64,000 bases of DNA from Cedecea neteri NBRC 105707 = ATCC 33855 (GCF_001571265.1 NZ_BCTL01000007.1:62001-126000); one strand, 5' to 3'. Shown: positions 46,618-57,779, counted from the stretch's first letter. Notes: a model not told the origin generated them from the letters alone. Numbers and translations: made by a program.

Positions 46618-47361
46618 TTAACAGCAGGCCAGTTCGAAATCGAGACGCTCAGGCACCAGGCCATGTTCCGAGTCCAGTGGCATAAAACGAATCGCAAAGC
46701 GGCTTTTATGGCCGGAAATCTGCGGATAAAGCTGGTCGCCAAGAGTGAGATGTAGACGAAGCAGGTCGGCATCATCGCCGTTATCCTGGTAGAAGCCATT
46801 GAGGCTGGTTTGTTTACGGAACGGCGCGGAATTGCGGATGATGTCCAGCAGAAGATTGAGCGATTGTTTCACCGGCTCGAGACTGTTCAGCCAAAAATTA
46901 ACCTGAGCATCGCGTTGTTCCTGCGGTAGATAAAGCCAAATATGCAGGGTAGGCAGGTCGAAGCTACAGCAGCCGCCGGGGATGCTAAGGCGCTGGCGTA
47001 CCAGCGCAATAAGCCGATCTTCTCGCAGTATCTGCCCGATGCGCGGCGCGGCCATTAACACACTGCCGCAGCTCTCCAACTGGCTTCGCAGCGAGTCGAT
47101 GCGTTGCATATCAACGCCCGGAACTTCTGACCAGCTCAGCAGTTTACGCTGCTGCCGGCCTATTTCTTTGAGGATCTCGGTGCGAATTTCACCCCTCTCA
47201 AACACATCCAGCAAGTCACCGACGTTACGAAAAAAATGCAGTGCCTTTGCGCTGTCATTAATGGGAAGTGCTGACTGCATCTGTTGGATTAAAAACTCAA
47301 TACGCAGCCATGTGCGCATTTTCTCATTTAATGGGTGTTCGAAAAGAACCTGAGTGTTCAT
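46618..47361 (-). CDS. zapD: FtsZ-ring associated protein ZapD (YacF)
   Basis: 247-residue cytoplasmic protein that crosslinks FtsZ filaments by binding the FtsZ C-terminal peptide. Family features: N-terminal helical domain starting [22 protein letters not shown] and C-terminal beta domain with [13 protein letters not shown]. Between coaE (1-nt overlap) and yacG (9 nt). Confidence 0.96.
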   Translation of the reverse strand: MNTQVLFEHPLNEKMRTWLRIEFLIQQMQSALPINDSAKALHFFRNVGDLLDVFERGEIRTEILKEIGRQQRKLLSWSEVPGVDMQRIDSLRSQLESCGSVLMAAPRIGQILREDRLIALVRQRLSIPGGCCSFDLPTLHIWLYLPQEQRDAQVNFWLNSLEPVKQSLNLLLDIIRNSAPFRKQTSLNGFYQDNGDDADLLRLHLTLGDQLYPQISGHKSRFAIRFMPLDSEHGLVPERLDFELACC

Positions 47362-47981
47362 TATTCTGCTTCCTGTTGTGCGGCCAGACTAGCCAGTTTC
47401 AGGTACTGGCGATGCAGGCGGTCAACATGCACGACAACGTCCTGGGGGCTGCCGTCATTATTAATTACATCATCTGCCACGGCGAGACGGGCTTCCCGGG
47501 AGGCCTGAGCGTCAAGGATTTGCCGCGCGTGTTCGCGGGAAACACTGTCCCGCAGCATAGTACGCGTAATTTGGGTCTCGGGGGATACATCCACCACTAA
47601 AACCCGGTCCGCCTTTTGTTGCAGATTATTTTCTACCAGCAGGGGGACGACCCACAACACGTAAGGTGAGGTAGCGCGGGCAATTTCATCACGGGTTTGC
47701 TGCTGTATGATGGGATGCAGCAGGTTATTAACCCATTGCTTTTGCTGCGGGGAGCTAAAGATCGTTTCTCTCAGCGCCCGACGGTTCAAAGAACCATCTT
47801 CCAGTAGGATTGTAGGGCCAAAATGTTGAGAAATAAGAGCTAACGCACGTTGGCCTGGTTCAACAACCTGGCGGGCAATCACATCTGCATCGATGACGGT
47901 GACTCCAGCACGGGAAAAGGCTTCGGCGATGGTACTTTTCCCACTGCCAATACCGCCCGTAAGTGCAACCGTATAAACCAT
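47361..47981 (-). CDS. coaE: Dephospho-CoA kinase CoaE
   Basis: Final step of coenzyme A synthesis, phosphorylating the 3'-OH of dephospho-CoA. 206 aa. P-loop [16 protein letters not shown] (~7-22), followed by [15 protein letters not shown] and the CoA-family segments [13 protein letters not shown] and [20 protein letters not shown]. First gene of the coaE-zapD-yacG set; divergent from guaC across 275 bp in which I see no gene. Confidence 0.96.
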   Translation of the reverse strand: MVYTVALTGGIGSGKSTIAEAFSRAGVTVIDADVIARQVVEPGQRALALISQHFGPTILLEDGSLNRRALRETIFSSPQQKQWVNNLLHPIIQQQTRDEIARATSPYVLWVVPLLVENNLQQKADRVLVVDVSPETQITRTMLRDSVSREHARQILDAQASREARLAVADDVINNDGSPQDVVVHVDRLHRQYLKLASLAAQQEAE

Positions 47982-48256
47982 AGATAACCGATCCTGATGC
48001 TGTATTTATCAATAAGATAAAAGCCTTTTTGCAATGTGATTTTAAGTGAGTTTGCATCACATAAAAATCAGATATGTGCTGTCTGCGGGCTTTTTACCGT
48101 TTACCAGGTAAATTTAAACGATTGTAGCGTAAAAAAGTCGGTTTTCGCAGTCTTGCGGAGTCATTATTACTGCGTATGATAGCGTCACTGGGGTTGGCCG
48201 TTGTTTCGCCGATCGTACTTATGTGTTCATCGCCATTCGACCCAGGGATTTGCAAC

Positions 48257-49300
48257 ATGCGTATTGAAGAAGATTTGAAGTTAGGTTTTAAAGACGTTTT
48301 AATCCGCCCAAAACGCTCCACTCTCAAAAGCCGTTCAGACGTTGAGCTGGAACGTCAATTCACATTCAAGCATTCCGGTATTACGTGGTCTGGCGTTCCT
48401 ATTATTGCTGCAAATATGGACACCGTAGGCACATTCGCGATGGCGCAGGCGCTGGCCTCATTCGATATTCTTACCGCCGTGCACAAGCACTACTCTGTAG
48501 AAGAGTGGGGCAACTTTATTCGCTCCGTGCCTGAAAACCTGCTGTGCCATATCATGGTCTCAACCGGTACTTCCGATGCGGATTTTGCCAAAACTAAGCA
48601 GATTCTGGCTCTGACTCCTGCGCTGAAATTTATCTGCATAGACGTGGCAAACGGCTACTCTGAGCACTTCACTCAGTTCGTCAGCAAAGCCCGAGAAGCA
48701 TGGCCTGACAAGGTTATCTGTGCGGGTAACGTGGTTACCGGTGAAATGTGTGAAGAGCTGATTCTGTCTGGGGCTGATATTGTGAAAGTTGGCATTGGCC
48801 CTGGTTCTGTATGTACCACGCGTGTTAAAACCGGCGTGGGCTATCCTCAGCTCTCCGCTGTCATTGAATGTGCTGATGCCGCGCACGGCCTGGGCGGGCA
48901 GATCGTCAGCGACGGTGGCTGTACCGTGCCGGGCGATGTGGCCAAAGCCTTCGGCGGTGGCGCTGATTTCGTTATGCTGGGCGGTATGCTCGCAGGGCAT
49001 GAAGAAAGCGGTGGTTCCGTTGTTGAGCAGGATGGCGAGAAGTTTATGCTGTTCTACGGCATGAGCTCCGAGTCTGCCATGACCCGTCACGTAGGTGGTG
49101 TTGCACAGTACCGCGCCGCAGAAGGCAAAACGGTTAAGCTGCCTCTGCGTGGGCCGGTGGAAAACACCGCTCGCGATATCCTTGGTGGCCTGCGTTCTGC
49201 CTGCACTTATGTAGGTGCCTCACGTCTTAAAGAGCTGACTAAGCGCACAACTTTCATCCGCGTGGCGGAACAGGAAAACCGCGTTTTCAATAGCCTCTGA
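48257..49300 (+). CDS. guaC: GMP reductase GuaC
   Basis: NADPH-dependent deamination of GMP to IMP, a purine salvage step. I chose the ATG at 48257 (347 aa, [18 protein letters not shown]), the E. coli start; an upstream in-frame ATG at 48176 adds unconserved residues. IMPDH/GMPR-family TIM barrel with the active-site Cys in [19 protein letters not shown]. The stop lies 30 nt from hofC, facing it. Confidence 0.96.
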   Translation: MRIEEDLKLGFKDVLIRPKRSTLKSRSDVELERQFTFKHSGITWSGVPIIAANMDTVGTFAMAQALASFDILTAVHKHYSVEEWGNFIRSVPENLLCHIMVSTGTSDADFAKTKQILALTPALKFICIDVANGYSEHFTQFVSKAREAWPDKVICAGNVVTGEMCEELILSGADIVKVGIGPGSVCTTRVKTGVGYPQLSAVIECADAAHGLGGQIVSDGGCTVPGDVAKAFGGGADFVMLGGMLAGHEESGGSVVEQDGEKFMLFYGMSSESAMTRHVGGVAQYRAAEGKTVKLPLRGPVENTARDILGGLRSACTYVGASRLKELTKRTTFIRVAEQENRVFNSL

Positions 49301-49308
49301 TGAGCATC

Positions 49309-49334
49309 GATGACGTAGCTCAGGCTGCGTCATC
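49309..49334. terminator. Hairpin between convergent guaC and hofC
   Basis: GATGACG (49309-49315) and CGTCATC (49328-49334) form a stem extended by AGC/GCT inside. It overlaps the hofC stop codon. No clear T run, so terminator function is uncertain. Confidence 0.4.
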
Positions 49335-50538
49335 CTCCTCCGCTCATAGCATCTCCCATCTGGAAAATAGGCAAATACATCGCTATTACTAGCGTGCCAA
49401 TGATCAAGCCTATGACCAGCATCATTACGGGCTCCAGCGTGGCAGCAAGGTTTTCGGCGAGTTCCTGTGTTTTCTCATGATGCCAGCGTGCCAGACGCTC
49501 AAGCATGAGATCCAGAGAACCAGATTCTTCACCAATGCGAACCAACTGTTGGCAAAGTGGCGTGAAATATCCCGACTGCTCCAGCGCCTGCCATAAGGGC
49601 TTTCCTTCAGAAACCCGATCGCGTACATCAGCAATTTGCCGTTGCCAGAGGGTTTGGGTCAGCGTTTTCTCCACCGCTTCAAGGCCCTGCAACAGGGGAA
49701 CGCCAGAATGCTGAGACAGCGTTAGCACGGTAAAGATCTGGCTGAGTAACTGGCCCCGCCTCAGCGGTGCAATCACCGGTATTTTTAACAGCAGTAATTG
49801 TTCTTTTTCCCGTACGCCGGGTCGAATACGGCGAAGCCACCCGCCGATAACCGCTAAAAGTACTGCGGTTAAAAACCACCATCCCCCTTGAGATGTTGCC
49901 CACTCTGAAAGGCTCATGACTGCCTGGGTGATAGCGGGCAGAGGAGCGTTAAAAGAACGATAGATATTGGCAAACTCAGGCAGAACAAACCCAACCATGC
50001 CTGCGGTTACCAGCAGTGCAACAATCAAAATAAAAAGCGGATAACGCAGGGCTTTCACAACCTTTTTGGTGAGCTGGTATTGTTGTTCTTGTTGCTCGAC
50101 CAACCGCTGGCAGCACTCAGCAAGCCTCCCCGTCAATTCTCCGGTATGCAACAAGGCAATAAAAAGGGGAGGGAAGATATGGGGCCATTGCTTAAGCGCT
50201 TCCGAAAACGGTATACCCTGCGCTACCTGCCGCTCGATGTGCTGTAATAATGCAGACCATGCAGGTTTGGGATGTTGGCGGGCTATGAGCAACAGCGCGT
50301 CAGTTAAGGCAATACCGGCATGGAGTAGCGCTGCAAGTTGCCGGACAACGTCAATTTTTTGTTGAATATGCCAACCGGACCTTCCTGATAGCGATGATTT
50401 TTTAACAGAAATGAGCTGGAGTTGCTGCTGAGCAAGCTCCTCCTCAAGCGAAGTGCGTTCGCCGGCAAGTGTTTCACCACTCTTTAGTTGGCCTTCGTTG
50501 TCTATGGCCTCCCAGTGCCAGAGGAGAGGCTTAGGCAT
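49330..50538 (-). CDS. hofC: Type IV pilus inner-membrane platform protein HofC (PilC family)
   Basis: GspF/PilC-family platform protein that works with the HofB ATPase in type IV pilus assembly. I chose the ATG at 50538 (402 aa, MPKPLLWHW) because AGGTG lies 6 nt upstream; a GTG at 50547 is possible. Two repeats of the T2SF domain, each ending in a membrane helix (ALRYPLFILIVALLVTAGMV and VMMLVIGLIIGTLVIAMYLP), with GEESGSLDLMLERLA. More divergent from E. coli than the metabolic genes. Overlaps hofB by 8 nt. Confidence 0.9.
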   Translation of the reverse strand: MPKPLLWHWEAIDNEGQLKSGETLAGERTSLEEELAQQQLQLISVKKSSLSGRSGWHIQQKIDVVRQLAALLHAGIALTDALLLIARQHPKPAWSALLQHIERQVAQGIPFSEALKQWPHIFPPLFIALLHTGELTGRLAECCQRLVEQQEQQYQLTKKVVKALRYPLFILIVALLVTAGMVGFVLPEFANIYRSFNAPLPAITQAVMSLSEWATSQGGWWFLTAVLLAVIGGWLRRIRPGVREKEQLLLLKIPVIAPLRRGQLLSQIFTVLTLSQHSGVPLLQGLEAVEKTLTQTLWQRQIADVRDRVSEGKPLWQALEQSGYFTPLCQQLVRIGEESGSLDLMLERLARWHHEKTQELAENLAATLEPVMMLVIGLIIGTLVIAMYLPIFQMGDAMSGGG

Positions 50539-51910
50539 TTGGCACACCTAGCACACGGTAAACCTCTTCCAACGTTGTATGGCCTTGTTCTACGGCAACG
50601 CAGCCACTTTCGAAAAGGGTACTCATCCCTTGCTCTCTGGCGAGCATCTCAATTTTACTTGCGGGTTCGCCTTGCGTGATGGCTTGCTTTAGATCGGTGG
50701 ATAGCGGCAGGATTTCAAATAAGGCTGTTCGCCCATAATATCCTCCGTAGCAACGTTCACATCCTGCTGCATGCCAATTGGGCAGCGCGGAAGGCCAAAT
50801 GTGTTCAGGTAATAGTATGGCGGGTTCGTGGTGTGTTCTGCAGTGAGGACAAAGCTTTCTCACCAGTCTTTGAGCCACGATGATATTCACAGCAGACGCA
50901 ATCATCCAGCGTGGAATAGCCATTTGCTCCAGGCGGACAAGCGTTTCAACGGTGGAGTTGGTGTGCAGCGTCGATAAAACAAGGTGCCCGGTCTGGGCTG
51001 CCTTGATAGCAATTTCTGCCGTTTCTCCATCCCTGATTTCACCGACCATAATGACGTCTGGATCCTGCCTCAGTAATGCGCGCAGGACGTGCTGAAAGGT
51101 GAGACCGGCCTTAGGGTTTATCTGCGTTTGATTCAGCCCTTCCTGAGGGATTTCTATCGGGTCTTCTACGCTGCAGACATTGATACCCGGCTGGTTAATC
51201 GCCGTCAGGGCGCTGTAGAGCGTAATTGTTTTTCCGCTGCCCGTTGGACCTGTTACCAAAATCATGCCCTGCGGAGCCTGGAGCGATTGCTCAAGTTGGC
51301 TGGTTTCATCCTCTGACATACCCAGAGAATGAATGTCCATATGCTGTTTACCCTGCTGAAGGAGCCGTAAAACGACCTTTTCACCATAGCGGCAAGGCAA
51401 TGTCGAGACGCGGAATGACGCTTTCACGTCCTCGGTAAGGTAGTCCATTTGTCCATCCTGCGGCAGCCTCTTTTCTGCGATATCCAGATTAGCCAGAATT
51501 TTGAGCCTTGCCGTGATCGGCGCAGCCATTGCCTGAGGCAGTAACGGTTGGGATTGCAGCACGCCATCAATACGAAGCCGAATTCGATAGGCATTCTCGA
51601 AGGGCTCAAAATGGATATCGGATGCACGTTGCTGTACGGCGGCGGCAAGGGTTGTATTCAAGAGTGCGATCACTGAGCCGGTGCGGTCATGCTCCGAGGG
51701 TTGAGAAGACTCCCGTGTTTGCCATTTCTCGAGCCGCTCAATGGGCCAGATCTCTACATCGATGCGTTTATCGCAAAGAAAACGAAGTGCTTCGTACATT
51801 TGCTCGTTTGGGGCTTCTACAGTAGCAATTCGTACCGTGTCAGGCGTTTCCTCTACCAGTATGGCGTTGTAGTGCTGGCATAGGGCGTTAAGCTGTTCTT
51901 TTGTGCTCAT
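50531..51910 (-). CDS. hofB: Type IV pilus assembly ATPase HofB (PilB family)
   Basis: GspE/PilB-type secretion ATPase that powers pilus assembly. 459 aa. Walker A GPTGSGKTITLYSAL, Asp and His boxes ICSVEDPIEIP and VLSTLHTNSTVETL, Walker B IMVGEIRDGETAEIA, and a four-cysteine zinc site CPHCRTH...CERCYG, all seen. Compared with PilB it has a short N-terminal domain, as in E. coli HofB. Overlaps ppdD by 4 nt. Confidence 0.92.
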   Translation of the reverse strand: MSTKEQLNALCQHYNAILVEETPDTVRIATVEAPNEQMYEALRFLCDKRIDVEIWPIERLEKWQTRESSQPSEHDRTGSVIALLNTTLAAAVQQRASDIHFEPFENAYRIRLRIDGVLQSQPLLPQAMAAPITARLKILANLDIAEKRLPQDGQMDYLTEDVKASFRVSTLPCRYGEKVVLRLLQQGKQHMDIHSLGMSEDETSQLEQSLQAPQGMILVTGPTGSGKTITLYSALTAINQPGINVCSVEDPIEIPQEGLNQTQINPKAGLTFQHVLRALLRQDPDVIMVGEIRDGETAEIAIKAAQTGHLVLSTLHTNSTVETLVRLEQMAIPRWMIASAVNIIVAQRLVRKLCPHCRTHHEPAILLPEHIWPSALPNWHAAGCERCYGGYYGRTALFEILPLSTDLKQAITQGEPASKIEMLAREQGMSTLFESGCVAVEQGHTTLEEVYRVLGVPNA

Positions 51911-52362
51911 TTGCCAGTCCCCGCTTCCGTTTCGTTAAAGCGGAATACATCTTCGCAGGCTTGTTTCAGCGGCGATCCATTCTCCGCATTGCAGACCCTT
52001 GTCCAGCCGGTTACGCCGTTTGCATCGTTCCACTGAGGCGTGAACGTTACCGCCAGCCCGTTCAGAGATTCCTGGCCGTTTAGCGTTACAATTCCGCTGG
52101 CAACGCTCATCGCGCTGATGTAACGCGTCGTTTTGGTTTCCGCGATGCCGTTACTGCCAGCATTGCAACCGGAGATCCCCCCACGCTCGATGGCACAAAG
52201 TTCGACGGCGGTACGATAGGGGAGGAAGGTTTGCAGCATATCGGTCAATGCTGCCTTACGAAGATAGTTTTGATACCCTGGAATGCCGATGGCGCTAAGA
52301 ATGGCGATGATGCCTATCACCACCATAAGCTCGATTAGCGTAAATCCTTTTTGCTTGTTCAT
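51907..52362 (-). CDS. ppdD: Major type IV pilin PpdD (prepilin)
   Basis: Type IV prepilin, 151 aa (E. coli 146). Short leader MNKQKG cut by a prepilin peptidase, then mature FTLIELMVVIGIIAILSAIG with the conserved Glu at +5 and the hydrophobic helix. The C-terminal part has four cysteines (VELCAIERGGISGCN and RVCNAENGSPLKQACEDVF), which likely form disulfides. First of ppdD-hofB-hofC, after nadC; there is 184 bp between nadC and ppdD, enough for a promoter. Confidence 0.92.
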   Translation of the reverse strand: MNKQKGFTLIELMVVIGIIAILSAIGIPGYQNYLRKAALTDMLQTFLPYRTAVELCAIERGGISGCNAGSNGIAETKTTRYISAMSVASGIVTLNGQESLNGLAVTFTPQWNDANGVTGWTRVCNAENGSPLKQACEDVFRFNETEAGTGK

Positions 52363-52546
52363 TTGTCGCTCCTTTGGTTAGAGAGCAACACTGTGCTGAA
52401 CAGGCAAAGCAATAGCGAACAGGGAAACGGGTATTCAGGAAGTGCCTTCCGCGTTAGTTAACGCAGTTGTATGTATCGACAATCAAAATGGAAGTCGGCA
52501 CGTAAAAAGACGGGCGCAGTACCGACTGGCCCGCCGTTGTATTGTG

Positions 52547-53476
<930 letters not shown>

Positions 53477-53520
53477 CTACTCTGAAGCGACTTCAAGTAC
53501 CACTCTAAGGAGAACCTCTC

Positions 53521-54084
53521 ATGCAGCTTAAAGACGGCTGGCTGGTGGGGGTAAAACATCTGCCATCCCCGCATTGTGACGGCCGACCGGAAGAGGAAAA
53601 TCCCTCATTGCTGGTGGTGCACAATATCAGTTTGCCGCCGGGGGAGTTCGGTGGCCCCTGGATTGATGCATTATTTGCCGGAACGCTCGATCCTGAAGCG
53701 CATCCTTACTTTGCCGGTATTTCGCATTTGCGCGTGTCAGCCCATTGCCTGATTCGCCGGGACGGTGAAATTGTTCAGTATGTGCCTTTCGATAAGCGAG
53801 CCTGGCATGCGGGCGTCTCAAACTATCAGGGAAGGGAAAAGTGCAACGACTTTTCCATCGGTATTGAGCTGGAAGGTACCGATACGTTGGCTTACACCGA
53901 CGCACAATATGAACAACTCACAGTTTTAGCTAACTTACTGATTCAACACTATCCTGATATGGCGAAACATATGACGGGCCACAGCGATATCGCGCCCGGG
54001 CGAAAGACCGATCCCGGCCCTTCGTTTGACTGGCCGCGCTTTTTGGGAGCGGTCCAAGAGGCTACTGACAAGGAGAGCACATGA
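53521..54084 (+). CDS. ampD: N-acetyl-anhydromuramyl-L-alanine amidase AmpD
   Basis: Cytoplasmic zinc amidase that recycles anhydromuropeptides; its loss derepresses chromosomal ampC in species with ampR. 187 aa. Amidase_2 fold with zinc ligands in [18 protein letters not shown] (His ~34) and [17 protein letters not shown] (His ~154, Asp ~164). Overlaps ampE by 4 nt. No ampC-ampR pair is in this window. Confidence 0.95.
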   Translation: MQLKDGWLVGVKHLPSPHCDGRPEEENPSLLVVHNISLPPGEFGGPWIDALFAGTLDPEAHPYFAGISHLRVSAHCLIRRDGEIVQYVPFDKRAWHAGVSNYQGREKCNDFSIGIELEGTDTLAYTDAQYEQLTVLANLLIQHYPDMAKHMTGHSDIAPGRKTDPGPSFDWPRFLGAVQEATDKEST

Positions 54085-54935
54085 CCCTGTTTACCCTGCT
54101 GTTAGTTCTGATGGGCGAGCGATTGTTCAAAATGGGCGAGCACTGGCAGTTAGATCACCGTCTTGAAGTCCTGTTTGGACGGGTTAAGCATTTTTCTCTG
54201 TTAAGAACGCTGCTAATGACCGCTGCATTTATGGCCGTGGTTTTCCTGATCCTCCGCGCTTTGCATGGATTACTGTTCAACGTTCCACTGCTGGTATTCT
54301 GGATTGCGCTGGGTGTGCTGTGCATCGGGGCCGGCCAGGTCAGGCTGCATTACCATTCGTACCTTAAAGCTGCCAGCCACGATGATGAACATGCTCGAGA
54401 TGCTATGGCTGCGGAACTGACCTTGATTCATGGTGTTCCGCCTGAGTGCAGCGAGCGTGAATACCTGCGAGAGCTACAAAACGCGCTGCTGTGGATTAAC
54501 TTCCGTTTCTATCTTGCCCCGCTATTTTGGTTCGTGGTTGGCGGAGTCTGGGGGCCGGTCACGCTTGCGGGGTATGCTTTCCTGCGCGCATGGCAAACCT
54601 GGCTTGCCCGGCACCACACGCCGCATGAGCGTTTGCTCTCGGGTATTGATGGCATTCTTCACGTGCTGGACTGGGTGCCTGTTCGCCTTGTTGGGGTCGC
54701 TTATGCCCTGCTGGGTCACGGCGAGCGAGCGCTTCCTGCGTGGTTTGCTTCTCTTGCCGACAGGCATACCTCTCAGTATCAGGTCCTGACGCAGCTGGCG
54801 CAGTACTCGCTGGCACGAGAACCCCATCAGGATAAAATGAAAACGCCGAAAGCTGCGGTATCGCTGGCGAAGAAGATTTCATTGGTGATTGTAGCGGTTG
54901 TGGCGTTACTGACGATATACGGGACTTTGGTCTAG
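54081..54935 (+). CDS. ampE: Inner-membrane protein AmpE
   Basis: 284-residue CobD/CbiB-related membrane protein; in E. coli it is coexpressed with ampD and was proposed as a sensory component of beta-lactamase induction. About four membrane segments, for example [35 protein letters not shown] and the C-terminal [17 protein letters not shown]. Its biochemical role is not known. The operon ends in a strong bidirectional terminator shared with aroP. Confidence 0.95.
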   Translation: MTLFTLLLVLMGERLFKMGEHWQLDHRLEVLFGRVKHFSLLRTLLMTAAFMAVVFLILRALHGLLFNVPLLVFWIALGVLCIGAGQVRLHYHSYLKAASHDDEHARDAMAAELTLIHGVPPECSEREYLRELQNALLWINFRFYLAPLFWFVVGGVWGPVTLAGYAFLRAWQTWLARHHTPHERLLSGIDGILHVLDWVPVRLVGVAYALLGHGERALPAWFASLADRHTSQYQVLTQLAQYSLAREPHQDKMKTPKAAVSLAKKISLVIVAVVALLTIYGTLV

Positions 54936-54951
54936 GATCAGAAGGCTTGTA

Positions 54952-54985
54952 ACAAAACGCCCCGCATTTGCGGGGCGTTTTGTTT
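54952..54985. terminator. Bidirectional terminator ampE / aroP
   Basis: ACAAAACGCCCCGC and GCGGGGCGTTTTGT form a perfect 14-bp stem with an ATTT loop. T-rich and A-rich ends make it work in both directions, between the convergent ampE and aroP. Confidence 0.93.
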
Positions 54986-54986
54986 A

Positions 54987-56357
54987 TCAGGCTTTAACCG
55001 TCTTCAGGTTTTTCTGCTTAAGGAAGTAACCGACGCCCAGAATCGCAATCCAGACTGGGATCAGGTAAACCGAGATGGCCATCCCCGGCGTAATCAACAT
55101 GATGACCAGCACGGCAACCATGAACAGCAGGCAGACCCAGTTTCCTAAAGGATAGAACAGGGCAGGGAAACGGGTTTTGACCCCTTGCTGCTGTTTGGCG
55201 CGGCGGAACTTCATGTGCGCCAGGCTGATCATTGCCCAGTTGATCACCAGGGCAGAGACCACCAGAGCCATCAGCAGGCCGAAAGCGGATTCCGGTGCCA
55301 GGTAGTTAATCAGCACGCAGAGGGCGGTAAAGCCGGCGGAAACCAGAATCGTGTTCACCGGTACACCGCGCTTATCGACGCTTTTCAGCATTTTAGGCGC
55401 GTTGCCCTGTTGCGCCAGGCCAAACAGCATACGGCTGTTGCAGTAAACGCAGCTGTTGTAAACCGACAGGGCGGCGGTAAGCACCACAACATTCAGCGCG
55501 TTGGCAACGAAGGTATCGCCCAGCTCATGGAAGATCAGTACGAACGGGCTGGTATCAGCGGTAACGCGCGTCCACGGCAGCAGAGACAGCAGAATCGCCA
55601 GCGAACCCACATAGAAAATCAGAATACGGTAGATAACCTGGTTGGTCGCTTTTGGAATGCTCACTTCCGGGTTGTCGGCTTCGGCAGCGGTAATACCGAC
55701 CAGCTCAAGCCCGCCGAAGGAGAACATAATAATAGCCATCATCATGACCAGCCCGGTGATGCCGTGCGGCAGGAAGCCACCCTGATCCCAAAGGTTGCTG
55801 ACAGATGCCTGTGGGCCACCGTTGCCGCTAAACAGCAGCCAGCCACCGAACAAAATCATGGCGATAACGGCCACCACTTTGATGATGGCGAACCAGAATT
55901 CCATCTCACCAAAGACTTTCACGTTAGTTAAGTTGATGGCGTTGATAGCGACGAAGAACACTGCCGCCGTGGCCCAGGTCGGGATCTCCGGCCACCAGAA
56001 TTGGATGTACTTGCCGACAGCCGTGAGTTCAGCCATGGCGACCAGAACATAGAGTACCCAGTAGTTCCAGCCGGAAGCGAAGCCCGCGAAACCGCCCCAG
56101 TACTTATAAGCGAAATGGCTGAATGACCCGGCTACCGGCTCCTCAACGACCATTTCGCCCAGTTGGCGCATAATTAAAAAAGCGATAAACCCGGCGATGG
56201 CATAGCCGAGAATAATTGCCGGACCTGCGGACTGGATGACGGATGCGCTGCCCAGAAACAGGCCCGTCCCGATAGCTCCACCCAGCGCGATAAGCTGAAT
56301 GTGGCGGTTTTTGAGACCGCGCTTCAGCGTGTCGCCGTGCTGTTGACCTTCCATCAT
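54987..56357 (-). CDS. aroP: Aromatic amino acid permease AroP
   Basis: Proton symporter for Phe, Tyr and Trp, APC superfamily, 12 membrane helices, 456 aa. N-terminal MMEGQQHGDTLKRGLKNRHI, helix 1 with IALGGAIGTGLFLGSA (unwound substrate-binding region), GLELVGITAAEADNPEVSIP, and the C-terminal helices. E. coli aroP is repressed by TyrR; candidate TyrR boxes lie upstream. It converges on ampE. Confidence 0.95.
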   Translation of the reverse strand: MMEGQQHGDTLKRGLKNRHIQLIALGGAIGTGLFLGSASVIQSAGPAIILGYAIAGFIAFLIMRQLGEMVVEEPVAGSFSHFAYKYWGGFAGFASGWNYWVLYVLVAMAELTAVGKYIQFWWPEIPTWATAAVFFVAINAINLTNVKVFGEMEFWFAIIKVVAVIAMILFGGWLLFSGNGGPQASVSNLWDQGGFLPHGITGLVMMMAIIMFSFGGLELVGITAAEADNPEVSIPKATNQVIYRILIFYVGSLAILLSLLPWTRVTADTSPFVLIFHELGDTFVANALNVVVLTAALSVYNSCVYCNSRMLFGLAQQGNAPKMLKSVDKRGVPVNTILVSAGFTALCVLINYLAPESAFGLLMALVVSALVINWAMISLAHMKFRRAKQQQGVKTRFPALFYPLGNWVCLLFMVAVLVIMLITPGMAISVYLIPVWIAILGVGYFLKQKNLKTVKA

Positions 56358-56399
56358 GTAACCTCGTAGTGGTTAATGTCTGCGCTACATTGACGCGGA

Positions 56400-56440
56400 T
56401 GTAATTGTTGTGTTCCGTAACGTGTAGTATTTTTTTTACG
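56400..56440 (-). promoter_or_regulatory. Candidate tandem TyrR boxes upstream of aroP
   Basis: Two 18-bp sites, 56400-56417 (TGTAAT-N6-GTTCCG) and 56423-56440 (TGTAGT-N6-TTTACG). Both keep the G-N14-C rule of the TyrR box TGTAAA-N6-TTTACA, and their starts are 23 bp apart, the spacing typical of tandem TyrR sites. Each is individually weak. Confidence 0.4.
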
Positions 56441-56800
56441 GCTATCAATTATGAATTTTGCGGATAGGGCTACCGCATCGCAAAGAATAATGTTAAGCGC
56501 ATGCCTTTGCACCTGGTTTCTGCCACTGCTCTGACGAGTTGGGCAAAAAGAAACCATTTGTAAAAAAGGGGGGAGGGAAATGTGAGTCCGGAATACTTCT
56601 TGAGCTGCCGTTTTGCGTCACAAAAATGACATACATTCACCGTGTCTCTCGGTTGTTTTTGAAAAATATATCGTTTCATAAACGTTAACTTACCGCTTTG
56701 TGGGTAAACGCGAGTTAGTGTCCAGGTTATGGTTTTGAAAACCCCTTCTTTTGTTATTGTTAAAATGTGCCTGCTTTCATGATTTCAATCAAAACCAATA

Positions 56801-56829
56801 TGGACAGAAGGTGAATACTTTGTTACTTT
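56801..56829 (+). promoter_or_regulatory. pdhR-aceEF-lpd promoter
   Basis: A -35 TGGACA (56801-56806), a 17-nt spacer, and the -10 TACTTT (56824-56829). Transcription would begin near 56836, so the PdhR palindrome lies just downstream of the start, as in E. coli. Confidence 0.6.
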
Positions 56830-56846
56830 TAGCCTCACGAACGTGA

Positions 56847-56863
56847 AATTGGTCTTACCAATT
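56847..56863 (+). promoter_or_regulatory. PdhR operator
   Basis: AATTGGT-CTT-ACCAATT is a perfect 7-3-7 palindrome that matches the PdhR consensus (ATTGGT-N3-ACCAAT). Pyruvate relieves PdhR binding and derepresses the operon. It lies 31 nt upstream of the pdhR start. Confidence 0.92.
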
Positions 56864-56894
56864 GACTCCGGGCTAATGGCAGAGATAGGGAACG

Positions 56895-57659
56895 ATGGCC
56901 TACAGCAAAATCCGCCAACCAAAATTATCCGATGTGATAGAGCAGCAGCTGGAGTTTCTCATCCTTGAGGGCACTCTACGCCCGGGCGAAAAACTTCCAC
57001 CTGAACGCGAACTGGCGAAACAATTTGATGTTTCCCGTCCTTCGCTGCGCGAGGCTATCCAGCGTCTCGAAGCCAAGGGTTTGCTGCTTCGTCGCCAGGG
57101 CGGCGGTACTTTTGTCCAGAACAGCCTTTGGCAGAGCCTGAGCGACCCGCTGGTCGAACTGCTCTCAGACCATCCCGAATCCCAGTTTGATCTGCTAGAA
57201 ACCCGCCATGCTCTTGAAGGCATTGCCGCCTATTACGCGGCGCTGCGCGGAACAGAAGAAGATCTCTCGCGCATTGGTGATTGCCATATTGCCATCCAGC
57301 AGGCTCAGGAGTCCGGCGATTTAGACGCCGAAGCCGATGCCGTCATGCAGTATCAAATTGCCGTAACCGAAGCCGCGCATAATGTTGTGCTTCTGCATTT
57401 ATTGCGCTGCATGGAGCCGATGCTCGAACAAAACGTTCGCCAGAATTTTGAATTGCTCTACGCGCGCCGCGAGATGTTGGCGCAAGTGAGCAGCCATCGC
57501 GCCAGCATTTTTGCGGCGATTATGGCTCGCCAGCCGGAGCAGGCGCGAGAAGCGTCGCACCGTCACCTGGCGTTTATTGAGGAAATATTGCTGGATCGCA
57601 GCCGCGAGCAGAGTCGTCGTGAACGCTCTCTCCGTCTCCTTCAGCAACGTAAGGATTAA
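56895..57659 (+). CDS. pdhR: Pyruvate dehydrogenase repressor PdhR
   Basis: GntR-family (FadR subfamily) repressor that responds to pyruvate. 254 aa. N-terminal winged helix [20 protein letters not shown]...[20 protein letters not shown], then an all-helical FCD effector domain with the metal/ligand residues ([28 protein letters not shown]). First gene of pdhR-aceE-aceF-lpd, autoregulated through the palindrome upstream. Confidence 0.96.
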   Translation: MAYSKIRQPKLSDVIEQQLEFLILEGTLRPGEKLPPERELAKQFDVSRPSLREAIQRLEAKGLLLRRQGGGTFVQNSLWQSLSDPLVELLSDHPESQFDLLETRHALEGIAAYYAALRGTEEDLSRIGDCHIAIQQAQESGDLDAEADAVMQYQIAVTEAAHNVVLLHLLRCMEPMLEQNVRQNFELLYARREMLAQVSSHRASIFAAIMARQPEQAREASHRHLAFIEEILLDRSREQSRRERSLRLLQQRKD

Positions 57660-57692
57660 GCGCCAAACTTTAGCGCGCGGCAACTAAACACA

Positions 57693-57740
57693 GAACCTGT
57701 CTTATTGTGTTTTCTCGCGAAAATACAATGGGACAGGTTC
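57693..57740 (+). other. Long RNA hairpin in the pdhR-aceE gap
   Basis: The 16-nt arms at 57693-57708 and 57725-57740 are complementary if two G-U pairs are allowed, and the inner part GTTTTC/GAAAAT extends the stem to about 22 bp with a C(UCGC)G loop. It lies 40 nt before the aceE start. No T run follows, so it is not a normal terminator. It may protect or delimit aceE mRNA or serve as a processing site. Confidence 0.6.
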
Positions 57741-57779
57741 CAGATAATCAACGTATTAGACAGATAAGGAATACCCCCC

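Larger units (their letters stand above)
56358..56894. other. aroP-pdhR divergent intergenic region
   Basis: 537 bp. Near aroP there are candidate TyrR boxes; near pdhR a sigma-70 promoter and the PdhR operator. The middle (about 56450-56780) is AT-rich, with an A/G run at 56560-56580, and holds no ORF or RNA gene I can support. Confidence 0.6.

Noticed and set aside
48036-48066. A possible CRP site upstream of guaC
   Set aside because: AGTGA and TCACA half-sites are present but spaced 7 rather than 6 bp, and no second feature supports it.
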